Origin: an uncultured Christensenellaceae bacterium
Lineage (GTDB): Bacteria; Bacillota; Clostridia; Christensenellales; UBA3700
Direction: 5' to 3'
Assembly: GCA_944380355.1 (NCBI GenBank)
Contig: CALWHJ010000003.1
Location: 1-64,000, forward strand
Length of the DNA stretch: 64,000 nucleotides
Part shown: one piece after another, positions 1 through 8,140 of the stretch
Position numbering within the stretch: position 1 is the stretch's first letter
Layout: every line of letters starts with the position of its first letter
The notes under the pieces: generated by a model
Seen by the model: only the letters and a program-made list of their open reading frames with translations
Databases searched by the model: none
Told to the model about the DNA's origin: nothing
Position numbers and translations under genes: made by a program

Positions 1-138
1 GCATTTAGTGTTTTAATTTGTACACTTTGCTTAGTTTGAAATAGTTTTTTACAAATTTAATTTCTTAAATTCGCCTTTTCTACTTCAACCTTCTGTTTAG
101 TTTTTAAGGTGCTTACTGCCCGCCTTTCCGCTGACAGC
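1..138 (-). other. Possible rRNA operon leader
   Basis: Read on the minus strand, this stretch follows a strong promoter and contains a segment reading CACCTTAAAAACTAAACAG at about positions 90-110. This resembles the leader sequences found just ahead of rRNA genes in many Clostridia. It contains no open reading frame. The idea that a 16S gene starts beyond the left edge is inference only, since no rRNA sequence is inside the window. Confidence 0.35.
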
Positions 139-144
139 CTACAA

Positions 145-173
145 ATAATACCACACAAAAAAAATACTGTCAA
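145..173 (-). promoter_or_regulatory. Sigma-A-type promoter reading off the left edge
   Basis: On the minus strand a TTGACA box (168-173) and a TATTAT box (145-150) are separated by exactly 17 bp. Transcription would start near position 138 and run leftwards out of the window. No gene inside the window lies downstream, which suggests an important gene or stable RNA just outside. Confidence 0.7.
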
Positions 174-721
174 CTACTTTTCAGGCTTTTTTGTAAAATT
201 TTTTCTTTTTGTCAAAACGCCTTATTTTTCCAGTATTTAAAGGCATTTTGCGCTGTCAAAAAGACCCTTTAAGATACCTCGGAAACCGCCCGATAAGACA
301 ATTTAGCTCTTTTGGTTTTTTAGAACAACCGGCGACAAGCAAACCTTTCAAGACGATAGAAAAGTGTTATTCTCGCAAACAAAATTTTTTTAGCCTCTGC
401 AAGAGCAACAAAAGAATATAAGAGTATTATTTCTATTATCCGTATTCTATTATCCTTTTATTCTGCCTTAAACTCTATTGCGCAAAAACAGCTTTACCTT
501 CCCCTCTGTGGCGAAATAAGTTAAAAGACCGCTCTGTATGACGTAGCACTTTGTTAAGTTTTTCTCGTAGTTTTTATAGTATTGATAAAGATTATAAATT
601 TTATTTTTAAATATTATAATATAGATAAAAATTACAAAAAAAATATTTACTTTTATTTAAGGTATATGATATACTTGATATGGTGTTAAATCACATACAA
701 TGATTTTGGAGGATTTATTAT
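174..721. other. AT-rich intergenic region without a convincing gene
   Basis: I see no supported gene here. A 70-codon plus-strand frame at 209-421 has low-complexity, lysine- and phenylalanine-rich content and no ribosome binding site. The right end must hold the promoter of the SDR gene: a TACAAT-like -10 lies near 691, with only a poorly spaced TTGATA ahead of it. A clear GGAGG stands 9 bases before the start at 722. Confidence 0.5.
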
Positions 722-2329
722 ATGGCAAATAAGAAGACTGTTCTCGTAACAGGCGCATCCGGCTCTATGGGAAGTCAGGTTTTGAAGTGTGTTATGGGTA
801 CCGGCAAATTCGATTGCGTAATTCTTTTGAGAAAAAAGCCCTCTAACGAAAAGTTGGCTAACAACCTCATCAAAAAGTACGCAAAACTGAACAACGGCGC
901 AAAATTGACCGTCGTATTCGGAGACTTGTCCGTTAAAGAAGATTGTGTGAAAGTTGTGGAAATGAGTGATTATGTTTTGCATTGCGCAGCAGTTATTCCT
1001 CCTATCTCCGACCACAATCCTAAGGGCGCAGAAAAGACCAACTACTACGGTGCGGTAAATCTCATCGATTCCATCAAGGAAAGCCCCAGAGCTAAAGAGA
1101 TTAAGTACGTACACGTAGGTACGATTGCAGAATACGGCAACCGCGACTGGAAACATCCTTGGGGACGCGTAGGCGACCCTCTCGTTCCCAGCGTATACGA
1201 CTTCTACGCTATCACAAAGCTCAAGGCAGAGAGATACCTGCTCGAAGCAGAGCTTCCCAACTGGGTAGTATTGAGACAATCGGGCGTTTTGCACGACAAC
1301 CTCTTCAAGAATAATATGGAAGACGGTCTTATGTTCCATACTTGCTGGAACGTACCTATCGAATGGGCTACCGCAAGAGACAGCGGTCTTGCTCTCCAGC
1401 ACCTTGTAGAATACGATTCAGAAGGCACTCTCGACCCTGCTTTCTGGCAGAATATCTATAACATCGGTAACGGCGAAACCTGCCGCGTAACCGGTTATGA
1501 GACTATGGACGCAGGCTTTTCTCTTATGGGCGCAACTCCCGAACAGTTCTTCAAGCCCAACTGGAACGCTGCAAGAAACTTCCACTGCTTCTGGTACTAC
1601 GACAGTGACGTGCTCGAGAATTATCTCCATTTCCGTACCGAGACGTGGCAAAGTTTCTGGAAGAATATGGCTAAACTCAACTGGTACTTCAAGTTCGGTG
1701 CAATCCTTCCTAAGAGCTTCTTGAGCAAAGTTACCATTCAAAAACTCTTCAAGAACTCCAACTCTCCTATGTTCTGGTATAACAACAATATCGACGGACG
1801 TATCAAGGCATTCTACGGTTCGAGAGAAAAGTTTGAAGAAATCGGTACCGACTGGTCCAAATATCAACTCTTCTGCAAAAACCAGATTAAGGACGAAAAC
1901 GGCAACGTCGTAGACTATCAGGAAAGAAGAGATATCAAGAACGCTAAAAAGTATTTGCTCAGTCACGGTTATGACGAAAGCAAGCCCGACAGCGAACTCG
2001 ATATCGAGGATATGAAGCAAGCCGCTGAATTCAGAGGCGGAAAGTGCGTAAGCACCAAGATGGAAAAAGGTAATCTCTACAAGAAGATTAAATGGCAGTG
2101 CCACAACGGTCATACTTTTGAATCTTCTCCTTTTACCATCCTCAAAGCAGGTCACTGGTGCCCTGAGTGCTGTACTCCCGCTCCTTGGAACTTCGACGAA
2201 CTTGCAAAACACGTTCCTTTCTTTGCTCAGGTTTGGTACGATACCCACGACAAGGATGAAAACAACTTCTATCCTGCCGACTGCTATATGGATATCATCG
2301 AGAAAGAAAAAGAACTTGCTAAAAAATAA
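722..2329 (+). CDS. Extended SDR (NAD-dependent epimerase/dehydratase) with C-terminal zinc-ribbon-like tail
   Basis: This 535-residue protein begins with a Rossmann fold carrying the dinucleotide-binding motif GASGSMG at residues 11-17. The SDR active-site pair is Tyr162 and Lys166 (FYAITK), so it belongs to the extended SDR / epimerase-dehydratase family. The substrate cannot be told from sequence. The unusual part is the C-terminal extension of about 200 residues. It includes a cysteine-rich segment at about 441-490 (GGKC, QCHNGHTF, GHWCPEC) that looks like a zinc ribbon. The start is fixed by GGAGG upstream. A second SDR protein follows 30 bases downstream in the same direction, so the two probably form an operon and may act on the same pathway. 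Confidence 0.8.
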   Translation: MANKKTVLVTGASGSMGSQVLKCVMGTGKFDCVILLRKKPSNEKLANNLIKKYAKLNNGAKLTVVFGDLSVKEDCVKVVEMSDYVLHCAAVIPPISDHNPKGAEKTNYYGAVNLIDSIKESPRAKEIKYVHVGTIAEYGNRDWKHPWGRVGDPLVPSVYDFYAITKLKAERYLLEAELPNWVVLRQSGVLHDNLFKNNMEDGLMFHTCWNVPIEWATARDSGLALQHLVEYDSEGTLDPAFWQNIYNIGNGETCRVTGYETMDAGFSLMGATPEQFFKPNWNAARNFHCFWYYDSDVLENYLHFRTETWQSFWKNMAKLNWYFKFGAILPKSFLSKVTIQKLFKNSNSPMFWYNNNIDGRIKAFYGSREKFEEIGTDWSKYQLFCKNQIKDENGNVVDYQERRDIKNAKKYLLSHGYDESKPDSELDIEDMKQAAEFRGGKCVSTKMEKGNLYKKIKWQCHNGHTFESSPFTILKAGHWCPECCTPAPWNFDELAKHVPFFAQVWYDTHDKDENNFYPADCYMDIIEKEKELAKK

Positions 2330-2359
2330 TAAGAAAAATATTTTATTGAGGTATAAAAA

Positions 2360-3577
2360 ATGGAAAGATATCAACAGGGTGCTTCCACTCAGAAGCATGA
2401 ATTTAAAAACGTATTTATCTGCGGCGGCACGGGATTTTTGGGTTACTACTCGGCTCTCGAGTTTATCAGAAAAGGCGCAAAAGTCGGCGTACTCGCTCTC
2501 CCCAACGAGCTTACTCTTTCGGCTGACTGGTGGCCTAAGGAAATCAAAGTCAACTATGGTATGCTCTTCAACTTGAAGCCCGGTGACACCACCCCTACCG
2601 TCACCAAAGAGGAACTTGTCAAGATGTTCACCGGCTACGACACTCTCGTATACGCTGTAGGTCCCGATGACAGAATGCACACCCCTGCGGGCGTAAGCGG
2701 TTACGATTTCTTCCACAAGTATCTTGTAGAAAAAGTCGTTCCCGTATTCGAAGCAGCTAAAGAAGCCGGCGTAAAGAAGGCAATCCTTCTCAACTCCTAC
2801 TTCGCTTATTTCGACAGAATCTGGCCCGAAAGCCATCTCGCTGAAAGACACCCTTACATCAGAGTAAGAGTAGAACAAGCAGAAGCCCTCATCAAAGTCG
2901 GCGACGGCGGCGTTGCTAACGGCGGTATGGACGTAGTAGTTCTCGAACTTCCTTACATCTTCGGAAGTATGCCCGGACGTACTCCTCTTTGGAAAGAAGT
3001 ATTCCTCGACAGATTTGCAAGTATGCCTGCAATATTCTTCCCTAAGGGCGGCACGAATATGATTCACGTTAACGGCATTGCTGAAGCAGTCGTTGCGTCT
3101 GCTTTCTACGCTCAACACGGCGACAGACTCCCTATCGGTAACAAGGACCTCAAGTTCAAGGATATGATAAATATGATTATGGAAGACATCGGCGCTACAA
3201 AGAGATATTGCGGCGTATCCGCAGGTATCGCTACTTTGGGTGTAAAGATGACTGTAATCAAAAACCTCAAGAAGCATAATCAGGACAGCGGTCTCAACTA
3301 CAACTATCTTATGAAAGACATTCAGTCCAAAGATTTGTATTATGAGGATGACGTAAAGAAGGTTCAGGAATATCTCCACTATGACGAACTCGGATATGAC
3401 GGCGGCGGCTCAATTGCAGACGGTATCAAGAAGACTGCCATCGCTTGCTACCCTCACAGATTTGACGAAAACGGCAACCTTATCGAAAAATGGAAGGGCG
3501 TTAACCCTATCAAGAAGGAAACCGCTGACAACAACGTATTCGTCAACAAAGCAAAGAAAAAGGCTGAAAAGAAATAA
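2360..3577 (+). CDS. Extended SDR / NAD(P)-binding epimerase-like protein
   Basis: This 405-residue protein has the Rossmann motif GGTGFLG at residues 22-28 and an epimerase-like body. The usual catalytic YxxxK appears as Tyr166 followed by Arg170 (YIRVR), so the lysine is replaced by arginine. It may therefore be a weak or non-classical dehydrogenase, or mainly a cofactor-binding partner. It follows the first SDR gene by 30 bases and is closed by a strong terminator. The C-terminus is lysine-rich. The reaction and substrate are unknown. NAD-dependent sugar or steroid-type modification would fit the family, but nothing here proves either. Confidence 0.75.
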   Translation: MERYQQGASTQKHEFKNVFICGGTGFLGYYSALEFIRKGAKVGVLALPNELTLSADWWPKEIKVNYGMLFNLKPGDTTPTVTKEELVKMFTGYDTLVYAVGPDDRMHTPAGVSGYDFFHKYLVEKVVPVFEAAKEAGVKKAILLNSYFAYFDRIWPESHLAERHPYIRVRVEQAEALIKVGDGGVANGGMDVVVLELPYIFGSMPGRTPLWKEVFLDRFASMPAIFFPKGGTNMIHVNGIAEAVVASAFYAQHGDRLPIGNKDLKFKDMINMIMEDIGATKRYCGVSAGIATLGVKMTVIKNLKKHNQDSGLNYNYLMKDIQSKDLYYEDDVKKVQEYLHYDELGYDGGGSIADGIKKTAIACYPHRFDENGNLIEKWKGVNPIKKETADNNVFVNKAKKKAEKK

Positions 3578-3594
3578 GCCCGTCTTAAAAGACA

Positions 3595-3628
3595 AAACAA
3601 AAGGAAGGAGCAATCCTTCCTTTTGTTT
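3595..3628 (+). terminator. Rho-independent terminator of the SDR operon
   Basis: A perfect 14-bp inverted repeat (3595-3608 with 3615-3628, 6-nt loop) follows the second SDR gene. Its right arm ends in a T-rich run. Confidence 0.85.
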
Positions 3629-3660
3629 ATTTTACCATCGAGTTTTAATTAACGCAGGGA

Positions 3661-4917
3661 CTAATCACCTTGTTGACGCGAGTTTCCTTGTTCATATTGT
3701 TGACTTTTTTGACGCTCCGCGAATTGACCCGTACAAATTGCAAATTCGGCTACGCTATCCGGTGTGCTAGCATACTTTTTTCCCGCTATTACAAAAACGT
3801 CGCAAGCACTTATATCCACATCCTCTCGCTTGGCAAATATATATTCTGAAAGAAGCTTGTCCGCCGCTTTTTCGGCTTTCTTGCCGGATATAACTTTTGC
3901 TTGGGACAGCTTTTCCACGTAAGTATTCTTCATCTTTTCAATAAGTTCGTCACGCGTAAGATTGAGTGTTACGTTTACTACGAAACTAGGTTTTCCGCAT
4001 TCCGTCGCAGTTCTTATCAAGGCTACGTTGTCCATTTTCGTTTCGCACTCCGTGCCTAAAACTTTTGCGACGTGCTTGTCTATTTCTCCATAGACATAAC
4101 CAAGTGAGTTTTCACTGTCTATATCGCCGTGAGCGGGCGCAAGCAAACCGAACCCGTACGAATTGCCCAGTTTGTTTTTTGCAATTGATTTTTTGTTATT
4201 ACGTTTGATAAAAATCAGATATCCGTCACTTGTAAATATAAATCCGTTGATACCCAAGTGATTGGACATCTGCGAATCTTCCAAATCGCTGAAAGCTTTT
4301 TTATATTCAAAAATCTTTCTTACGGTCAAACCGTTTTCCATCTCGAAATCGCACGCTCTGTTTGTTACAAGTCCTTTAAAAAAGTCTGTGCGCCCTGTTT
4401 TCAAAACTATACCCTTCTCACTCTTTTCATAGCCGTTAAGCCTTACTAATTGACTGTTGCGCACCTTAGAATGTTTGTGTGCAGAAAATAACAGATTATA
4501 GTTCTGCTTGCATACCGTCGGCAGCGAATAATCCGCCTTATTGTTGTCAATGATTTTTATCTTGTCGCTTTCGTCTATTTTGTACAACATACTTACGGGT
4601 ATGACGACGTCTTTATAACGGATGAAATTCTCTTCAGTGTATTGTTTTATAAGCTCATCGTAATTGTCATTTAGCTTTATGCTGTCCTCGAGTTTTATCT
4701 CTATAATTCTGACAATCCAGGCGATGAGCAAACCGATGATACCTGTTACCGATATACTGGCTACCATATCGAACTTTATAAACTCTCCAAGATTAACGTC
4801 ACCGCCTGTTCGGATTGCCGATATAAGAATTGCCAATATAAAAAACAGAATAACGAAAAAAAAGTATGCGTTTTTACTCTTGAATATTGCATAAACTTTC
4901 TTCTTAAACTTCTTCAT
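3661..4917 (-). CDS. Membrane protein of unknown function with two N-terminal TM segments
   Basis: I do not recognise this protein. The chosen start (4917, 418 residues) sits 5 bases after a strong AAGGGGGG ribosome binding site; an upstream in-frame ATG at 4938 lacks one. Two hydrophobic segments lie at about residues 12-33 and 48-63, followed by a soluble, probably cytoplasmic domain of about 340 residues. A stretch near residue 220 (GFIFTSDGYLIFIKR) resembles the first strands of NUDIX-like folds, but no NUDIX box follows. The gene is flanked by the terminator of the convergent SDR operon and by a NUDIX hydrolase gene upstream on the same strand. Confidence 0.6.
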   Translation of the reverse strand: MKKFKKKVYAIFKSKNAYFFFVILFFILAILISAIRTGGDVNLGEFIKFDMVASISVTGIIGLLIAWIVRIIEIKLEDSIKLNDNYDELIKQYTEENFIRYKDVVIPVSMLYKIDESDKIKIIDNNKADYSLPTVCKQNYNLLFSAHKHSKVRNSQLVRLNGYEKSEKGIVLKTGRTDFFKGLVTNRACDFEMENGLTVRKIFEYKKAFSDLEDSQMSNHLGINGFIFTSDGYLIFIKRNNKKSIAKNKLGNSYGFGLLAPAHGDIDSENSLGYVYGEIDKHVAKVLGTECETKMDNVALIRTATECGKPSFVVNVTLNLTRDELIEKMKNTYVEKLSQAKVISGKKAEKAADKLLSEYIFAKREDVDISACDVFVIAGKKYASTPDSVAEFAICTGQFAERQKSQQYEQGNSRQQGD

Positions 4918-5055
4918 TTTCCCCCCTTGTATATCCATATTCGCGCGTGCGAATATAATATATATCAGTATAATATATAGAATAAATATAATCTCTTTAT
5001 GTTGTCACTCTACAAATATGTTTAAGACTTGCTCTTTCTTTGTGTAAGCGTTTTA

Positions 5056-5598
5056 CTAACGTCGGATACCGTACGAAAGCGCGTATCTCAATATTGCCAC
5101 CACGGTCTTCGAATCGCGCAAAGTATTATTCTCTATCATTTTCAAAGCGTCAGAAAGAAGTATCCTTTTGACATTGAGAAGCTCGTGCTCGTCAAGGGAA
5201 TTTTCTCCCACCTCGAATTCGCGCGCAATAAAAATATGCAGAGGCTCGTCGGTATAGCCGGGGCTGGGATAGATTAAGCCTAAGTCCTCAAGGCTTTTTG
5301 CTTTCAGTCCTACCTCCTCTTTTAGCTCTCTTACCGCACAGTCGTAAGCACTCTCGCCTTCCTCAACTTTGCCCGCAGGAATCTCCAGCACGTTTTCTCT
5401 GTAAGGGTATCTGAACTGCTCGACAAGATAGACATATCCTTCATTGTCTACGGCAAGCACGCTGCTCCCGCCGTTGTGATGCACGTATTCGCGCTTGCTC
5501 TCGCTCCCGTCGGCAAGCGTTACTTCATCGTTATAGAGAGTGAGTATCCTGCCCTTGTAAACAAGATTTTGTTTTTTTGTATATTCTCTCGTATCCAT
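5056..5598 (-). CDS. NUDIX hydrolase, ADP-ribose pyrophosphatase-like
   Basis: This 180-residue protein carries a complete NUDIX box, with GKVEEGES followed by the REL.EE.GL core at about residues 75-97. Its overall layout matches ADP-ribose pyrophosphatases of the NudF type, which hydrolyse ADP-ribose to AMP and ribose-5-phosphate in a Mg-dependent reaction in the cytoplasm. The proline after the box (IYPSPGYTDE) fits the ADP-ribose-specific subgroup. A GAGG ribosome binding site precedes the start. It stands alone: the next minus-strand gene upstream is the lipoprotein, closed by its own terminator. Confidence 0.88.
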   Translation of the reverse strand: MDTREYTKKQNLVYKGRILTLYNDEVTLADGSESKREYVHHNGGSSVLAVDNEGYVYLVEQFRYPYRENVLEIPAGKVEEGESAYDCAVRELKEEVGLKAKSLEDLGLIYPSPGYTDEPLHIFIAREFEVGENSLDEHELLNVKRILLSDALKMIENNTLRDSKTVVAILRYALSYGIRR

Positions 5599-5746
5599 AT
5601 CAATCCTCTTATGCCTCTATAGGCTTCAAGCGTCCTGTGACACATATTATATATTATCAATATTATATAATAATACTCTTTTTTATTAATAATACTATAC
5701 TTTATAGCTTTTTGCAAGAATACTCGATAAGCAACAGATTTATACA

Positions 5747-5778
5747 AAAATAGGACGCTGAATAAAGCGTCCTATTTT
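5747..5778 (-). terminator. Terminator of the foldase-like lipoprotein gene
   Basis: A 12-bp perfect stem (5747-5758 with 5767-5778) ends in a T-run on the minus strand, 20 bases past the lipoprotein stop codon. Confidence 0.85.
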
Positions 5779-5797
5779 GTTAGCTTAAATTTAATTA

Positions 5798-8062
5798 TTA
5801 TGCAAGTTCCTCTGCGACTTTGAGAATCTGCTTGTAAATCTTGTCAACCTTGGTGGTATACGTCTTGTTGCTGAACAATCCGAGCTGCTGCAAGGTAGAT
5901 ACGTCAGAACTCATTTCGTCCTTTACGGTTTCGTCAGCATATTCTTTTATCGTCTTGGTTTCAACGGTAATGGAAGCTATCTTGCTCTTATCTTCGTTAC
6001 CGTCTTCGTCCTTAGCGTATTCGATAACAACTTCGTAGCTGTAAAGATAATCTTCGCTCTTTACATACATAGTCTTATCTTCGTCTTCGCTGTCTTTCTC
6101 AATTTGAGTGGTGATAGTACCCTTGTTATCGTCCATAGGCTTTGCGGTGAGCATTACGATATGAATACCGTAATCGTTGACGATAAAGGAGATTTCTGCG
6201 CCGCTTGCCGTAACCATAGTATATACGTCTGCGGAGATTTCTTCTACATCTTCACCTACGGAAGAAGTAAAGTTCTTCTTGTAGATTGAGAACGCGCCGT
6301 TAGCCTTTTTGAGCACTTCGGTAGTACCTGTATAAGCAGCCGTACCGCTGTTGATTACATCGCTGCCGTAATCTGCTACAGCCGTTGCGCCTACGCCTGC
6401 ATCTGTCAAAGCTCTGGCAAGTACGGTATATTCTTCAACATAGGTAGATGCCTGTCCGTCGGGCGTAACTACATAGAATTCGGAGCTGAACATTCCGGTA
6501 TCGTCGTTGACAAGATACTTCCAGTCGTCAAAAGCCTTTTGAGAAGCATATTCCTTTACAAGATATTTCTCGAGCGTGCTCATCGAATTTGCCGTAGCAT
6601 AATCGGTAGCAAGCTTGACTTTTGCCTGTATATCTTCTGCCATAGCGTAAAGTATCGTGAGATAGTCTACAGCAGGATTTGCATAAGGATTAGTCTCCGC
6701 ATCTTCTATCGTAGCATCGGTATATGCGTTTTTGAGTTCGTCTTCTTCGGCATCATAGTCGGGATTGGACACGTTTACCTTAAGTCCTATCTTTGCAAAC
6801 AACTCGAGCATATCCTTGTCAAGTCCGTCGGCAAAGCCTGTTGCCACTGCATCGCGGTATTGCTTAGCCAACGTTTCGTTTCCTGCAAAAATGGAAGTGA
6901 GCTGTTCGATACCCGTCTTCTGAGAGTCAGAGAAAGAAAGCAAAATGCTCTTTACCTGCAAATAGTCTTTATCGGGTGCAGCGTATGCAAACGTACCGCC
7001 TTCGATAGCCGTCTTATACGCGCTGTCGTCGATATAAGCCTTGATGTCAACCTGAGTATTCTTCTGAATCTTTGCGGCTGCGTTTGCAGCTACTTTTTCA
7101 GCGTCGAGCTCTTCGCCTATCTGGTCCTGATATTTCTCGACAATGTAACTCTGCATTTGCTGTACGAGATAATAATCGTAATCGGTATATTGCTCTTCGA
7201 TTGTGCTCTTGAGCGACTTGAGAGCAGCCTTCATATTATCGTACTTTTCTTTCTTCTTATCTTTAACTTCATCACTGTCTTCGCTGGTGGGAAGTTCGTT
7301 TTTGATAATAGTATTTACATAGTTGAAGAAGTACGCACTGTCTACGCTGTCTCCGAGATCAATGCCGTAAAGTTCTTCAAAATACTTTATCATTGCATCT
7401 TCGGAATTTACGTCTGCATTCTCTTCGTATTCGGAAGACTCTTCTTCTTCAGACTCTGTACGCTGAGTACGTGCGTCGAGCAAATCTTCATCTTTCGTAG
7501 TGTCTTCGTCGGTCGTTTCGTCTTCACCGTCAGTACTTTCGTTCTTGCCTGCTTCGTCCTCGAGTTCGGTAATATACTCGTTCCAACCGTCCTCGAATTG
7601 CTTGTTGGTCTGCTCGATACAATATCTGTACTCGTCAATCGTCAAAAACTTCTTGTAAGCCTCTACTTCGCCGTTTTTGCTCTTGAAGGTCTCCCACGCG
7701 CCCAAAGAGGAAAATTCACTCTTGAACGAAGAGGGAACCGCGTCGTTTTTGTAAAGGTATTCTTGCGCGTACAATACTATGAGCTTCTGCTTCGTAAGGC
7801 TGTCGTAGAAATACTCTACTACTTCTTCAGCCGTCATACCGTAATACGATATATACGCTGCGCCGTAGTTCTGTACGTAAGACAGAAGTTCTCCTTTATA
7901 AAGTACGGAAGATATCACACCGCTGTCCTTGGTATCGTAATTGATAGTAGCGACTACTTGGTGATAATCTCTGTCGCCGTCCTTCGTAAACAAGTCACAG
8001 CCCACGAAAAACGAGGAAACCATAACAAGTATGAGCAAAAGGACAATAACTTTTTTCTTCAT
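5798..8062 (-). CDS. Large PrsA/SurA-like lipoprotein (putative peptidyl-prolyl isomerase foldase)
   Basis: This 754-residue protein starts with a lipoprotein signal peptide (lipobox VGC, cysteine at about residue 22), so it should be anchored on the outer face of the membrane. Near the C-terminus the segment YGIHIVMLTAKP resembles the end of a parvulin (PPIC) domain, as in PrsA-type foldases. It is about twice the usual PrsA length (near 300 residues). It carries a very acidic, low-complexity insert at about residues 170-220. It follows mfd by 78 bases on the same strand, the place where a prsA-like gene is often seen after pth and mfd. Isomerase activity is inferred, not certain. Confidence 0.65.
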   Translation of the reverse strand: MKKKVIVLLLILVMVSSFFVGCDLFTKDGDRDYHQVVATINYDTKDSGVISSVLYKGELLSYVQNYGAAYISYYGMTAEEVVEYFYDSLTKQKLIVLYAQEYLYKNDAVPSSFKSEFSSLGAWETFKSKNGEVEAYKKFLTIDEYRYCIEQTNKQFEDGWNEYITELEDEAGKNESTDGEDETTDEDTTKDEDLLDARTQRTESEEEESSEYEENADVNSEDAMIKYFEELYGIDLGDSVDSAYFFNYVNTIIKNELPTSEDSDEVKDKKKEKYDNMKAALKSLKSTIEEQYTDYDYYLVQQMQSYIVEKYQDQIGEELDAEKVAANAAAKIQKNTQVDIKAYIDDSAYKTAIEGGTFAYAAPDKDYLQVKSILLSFSDSQKTGIEQLTSIFAGNETLAKQYRDAVATGFADGLDKDMLELFAKIGLKVNVSNPDYDAEEDELKNAYTDATIEDAETNPYANPAVDYLTILYAMAEDIQAKVKLATDYATANSMSTLEKYLVKEYASQKAFDDWKYLVNDDTGMFSSEFYVVTPDGQASTYVEEYTVLARALTDAGVGATAVADYGSDVINSGTAAYTGTTEVLKKANGAFSIYKKNFTSSVGEDVEEISADVYTMVTASGAEISFIVNDYGIHIVMLTAKPMDDNKGTITTQIEKDSEDEDKTMYVKSEDYLYSYEVVIEYAKDEDGNEDKSKIASITVETKTIKEYADETVKDEMSSDVSTLQQLGLFSNKTYTTKVDKIYKQILKVAEELA

Positions 8063-8140
8063 ATATTACTCCTTATATTATAATAATATAATATTACGCA
8101 TAATCTATTATACACAAACAATCGGGTATTGTAAACACTT

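Noticed and set aside
209-421. 70-codon plus-strand frame upstream of the SDR gene
   Set aside because: No ribosome binding site, poor composition, and no family resemblance.
1418-3379. 653-codon open frame on the minus strand
   Set aside because: It is antisense to the two SDR genes, which have Rossmann motifs and good ribosome binding sites; its product shows no domain.
3661-4917. Second NUDIX hydrolase
   Set aside because: One strand-like stretch resembles the fold, but there is no NUDIX box, so I left the function open.
6539-8083. 514-codon plus-strand frame
   Set aside because: Mirror frame of the acidic lipoprotein gene. Acidic genes with GAA/GAC codons often give long antisense frames.
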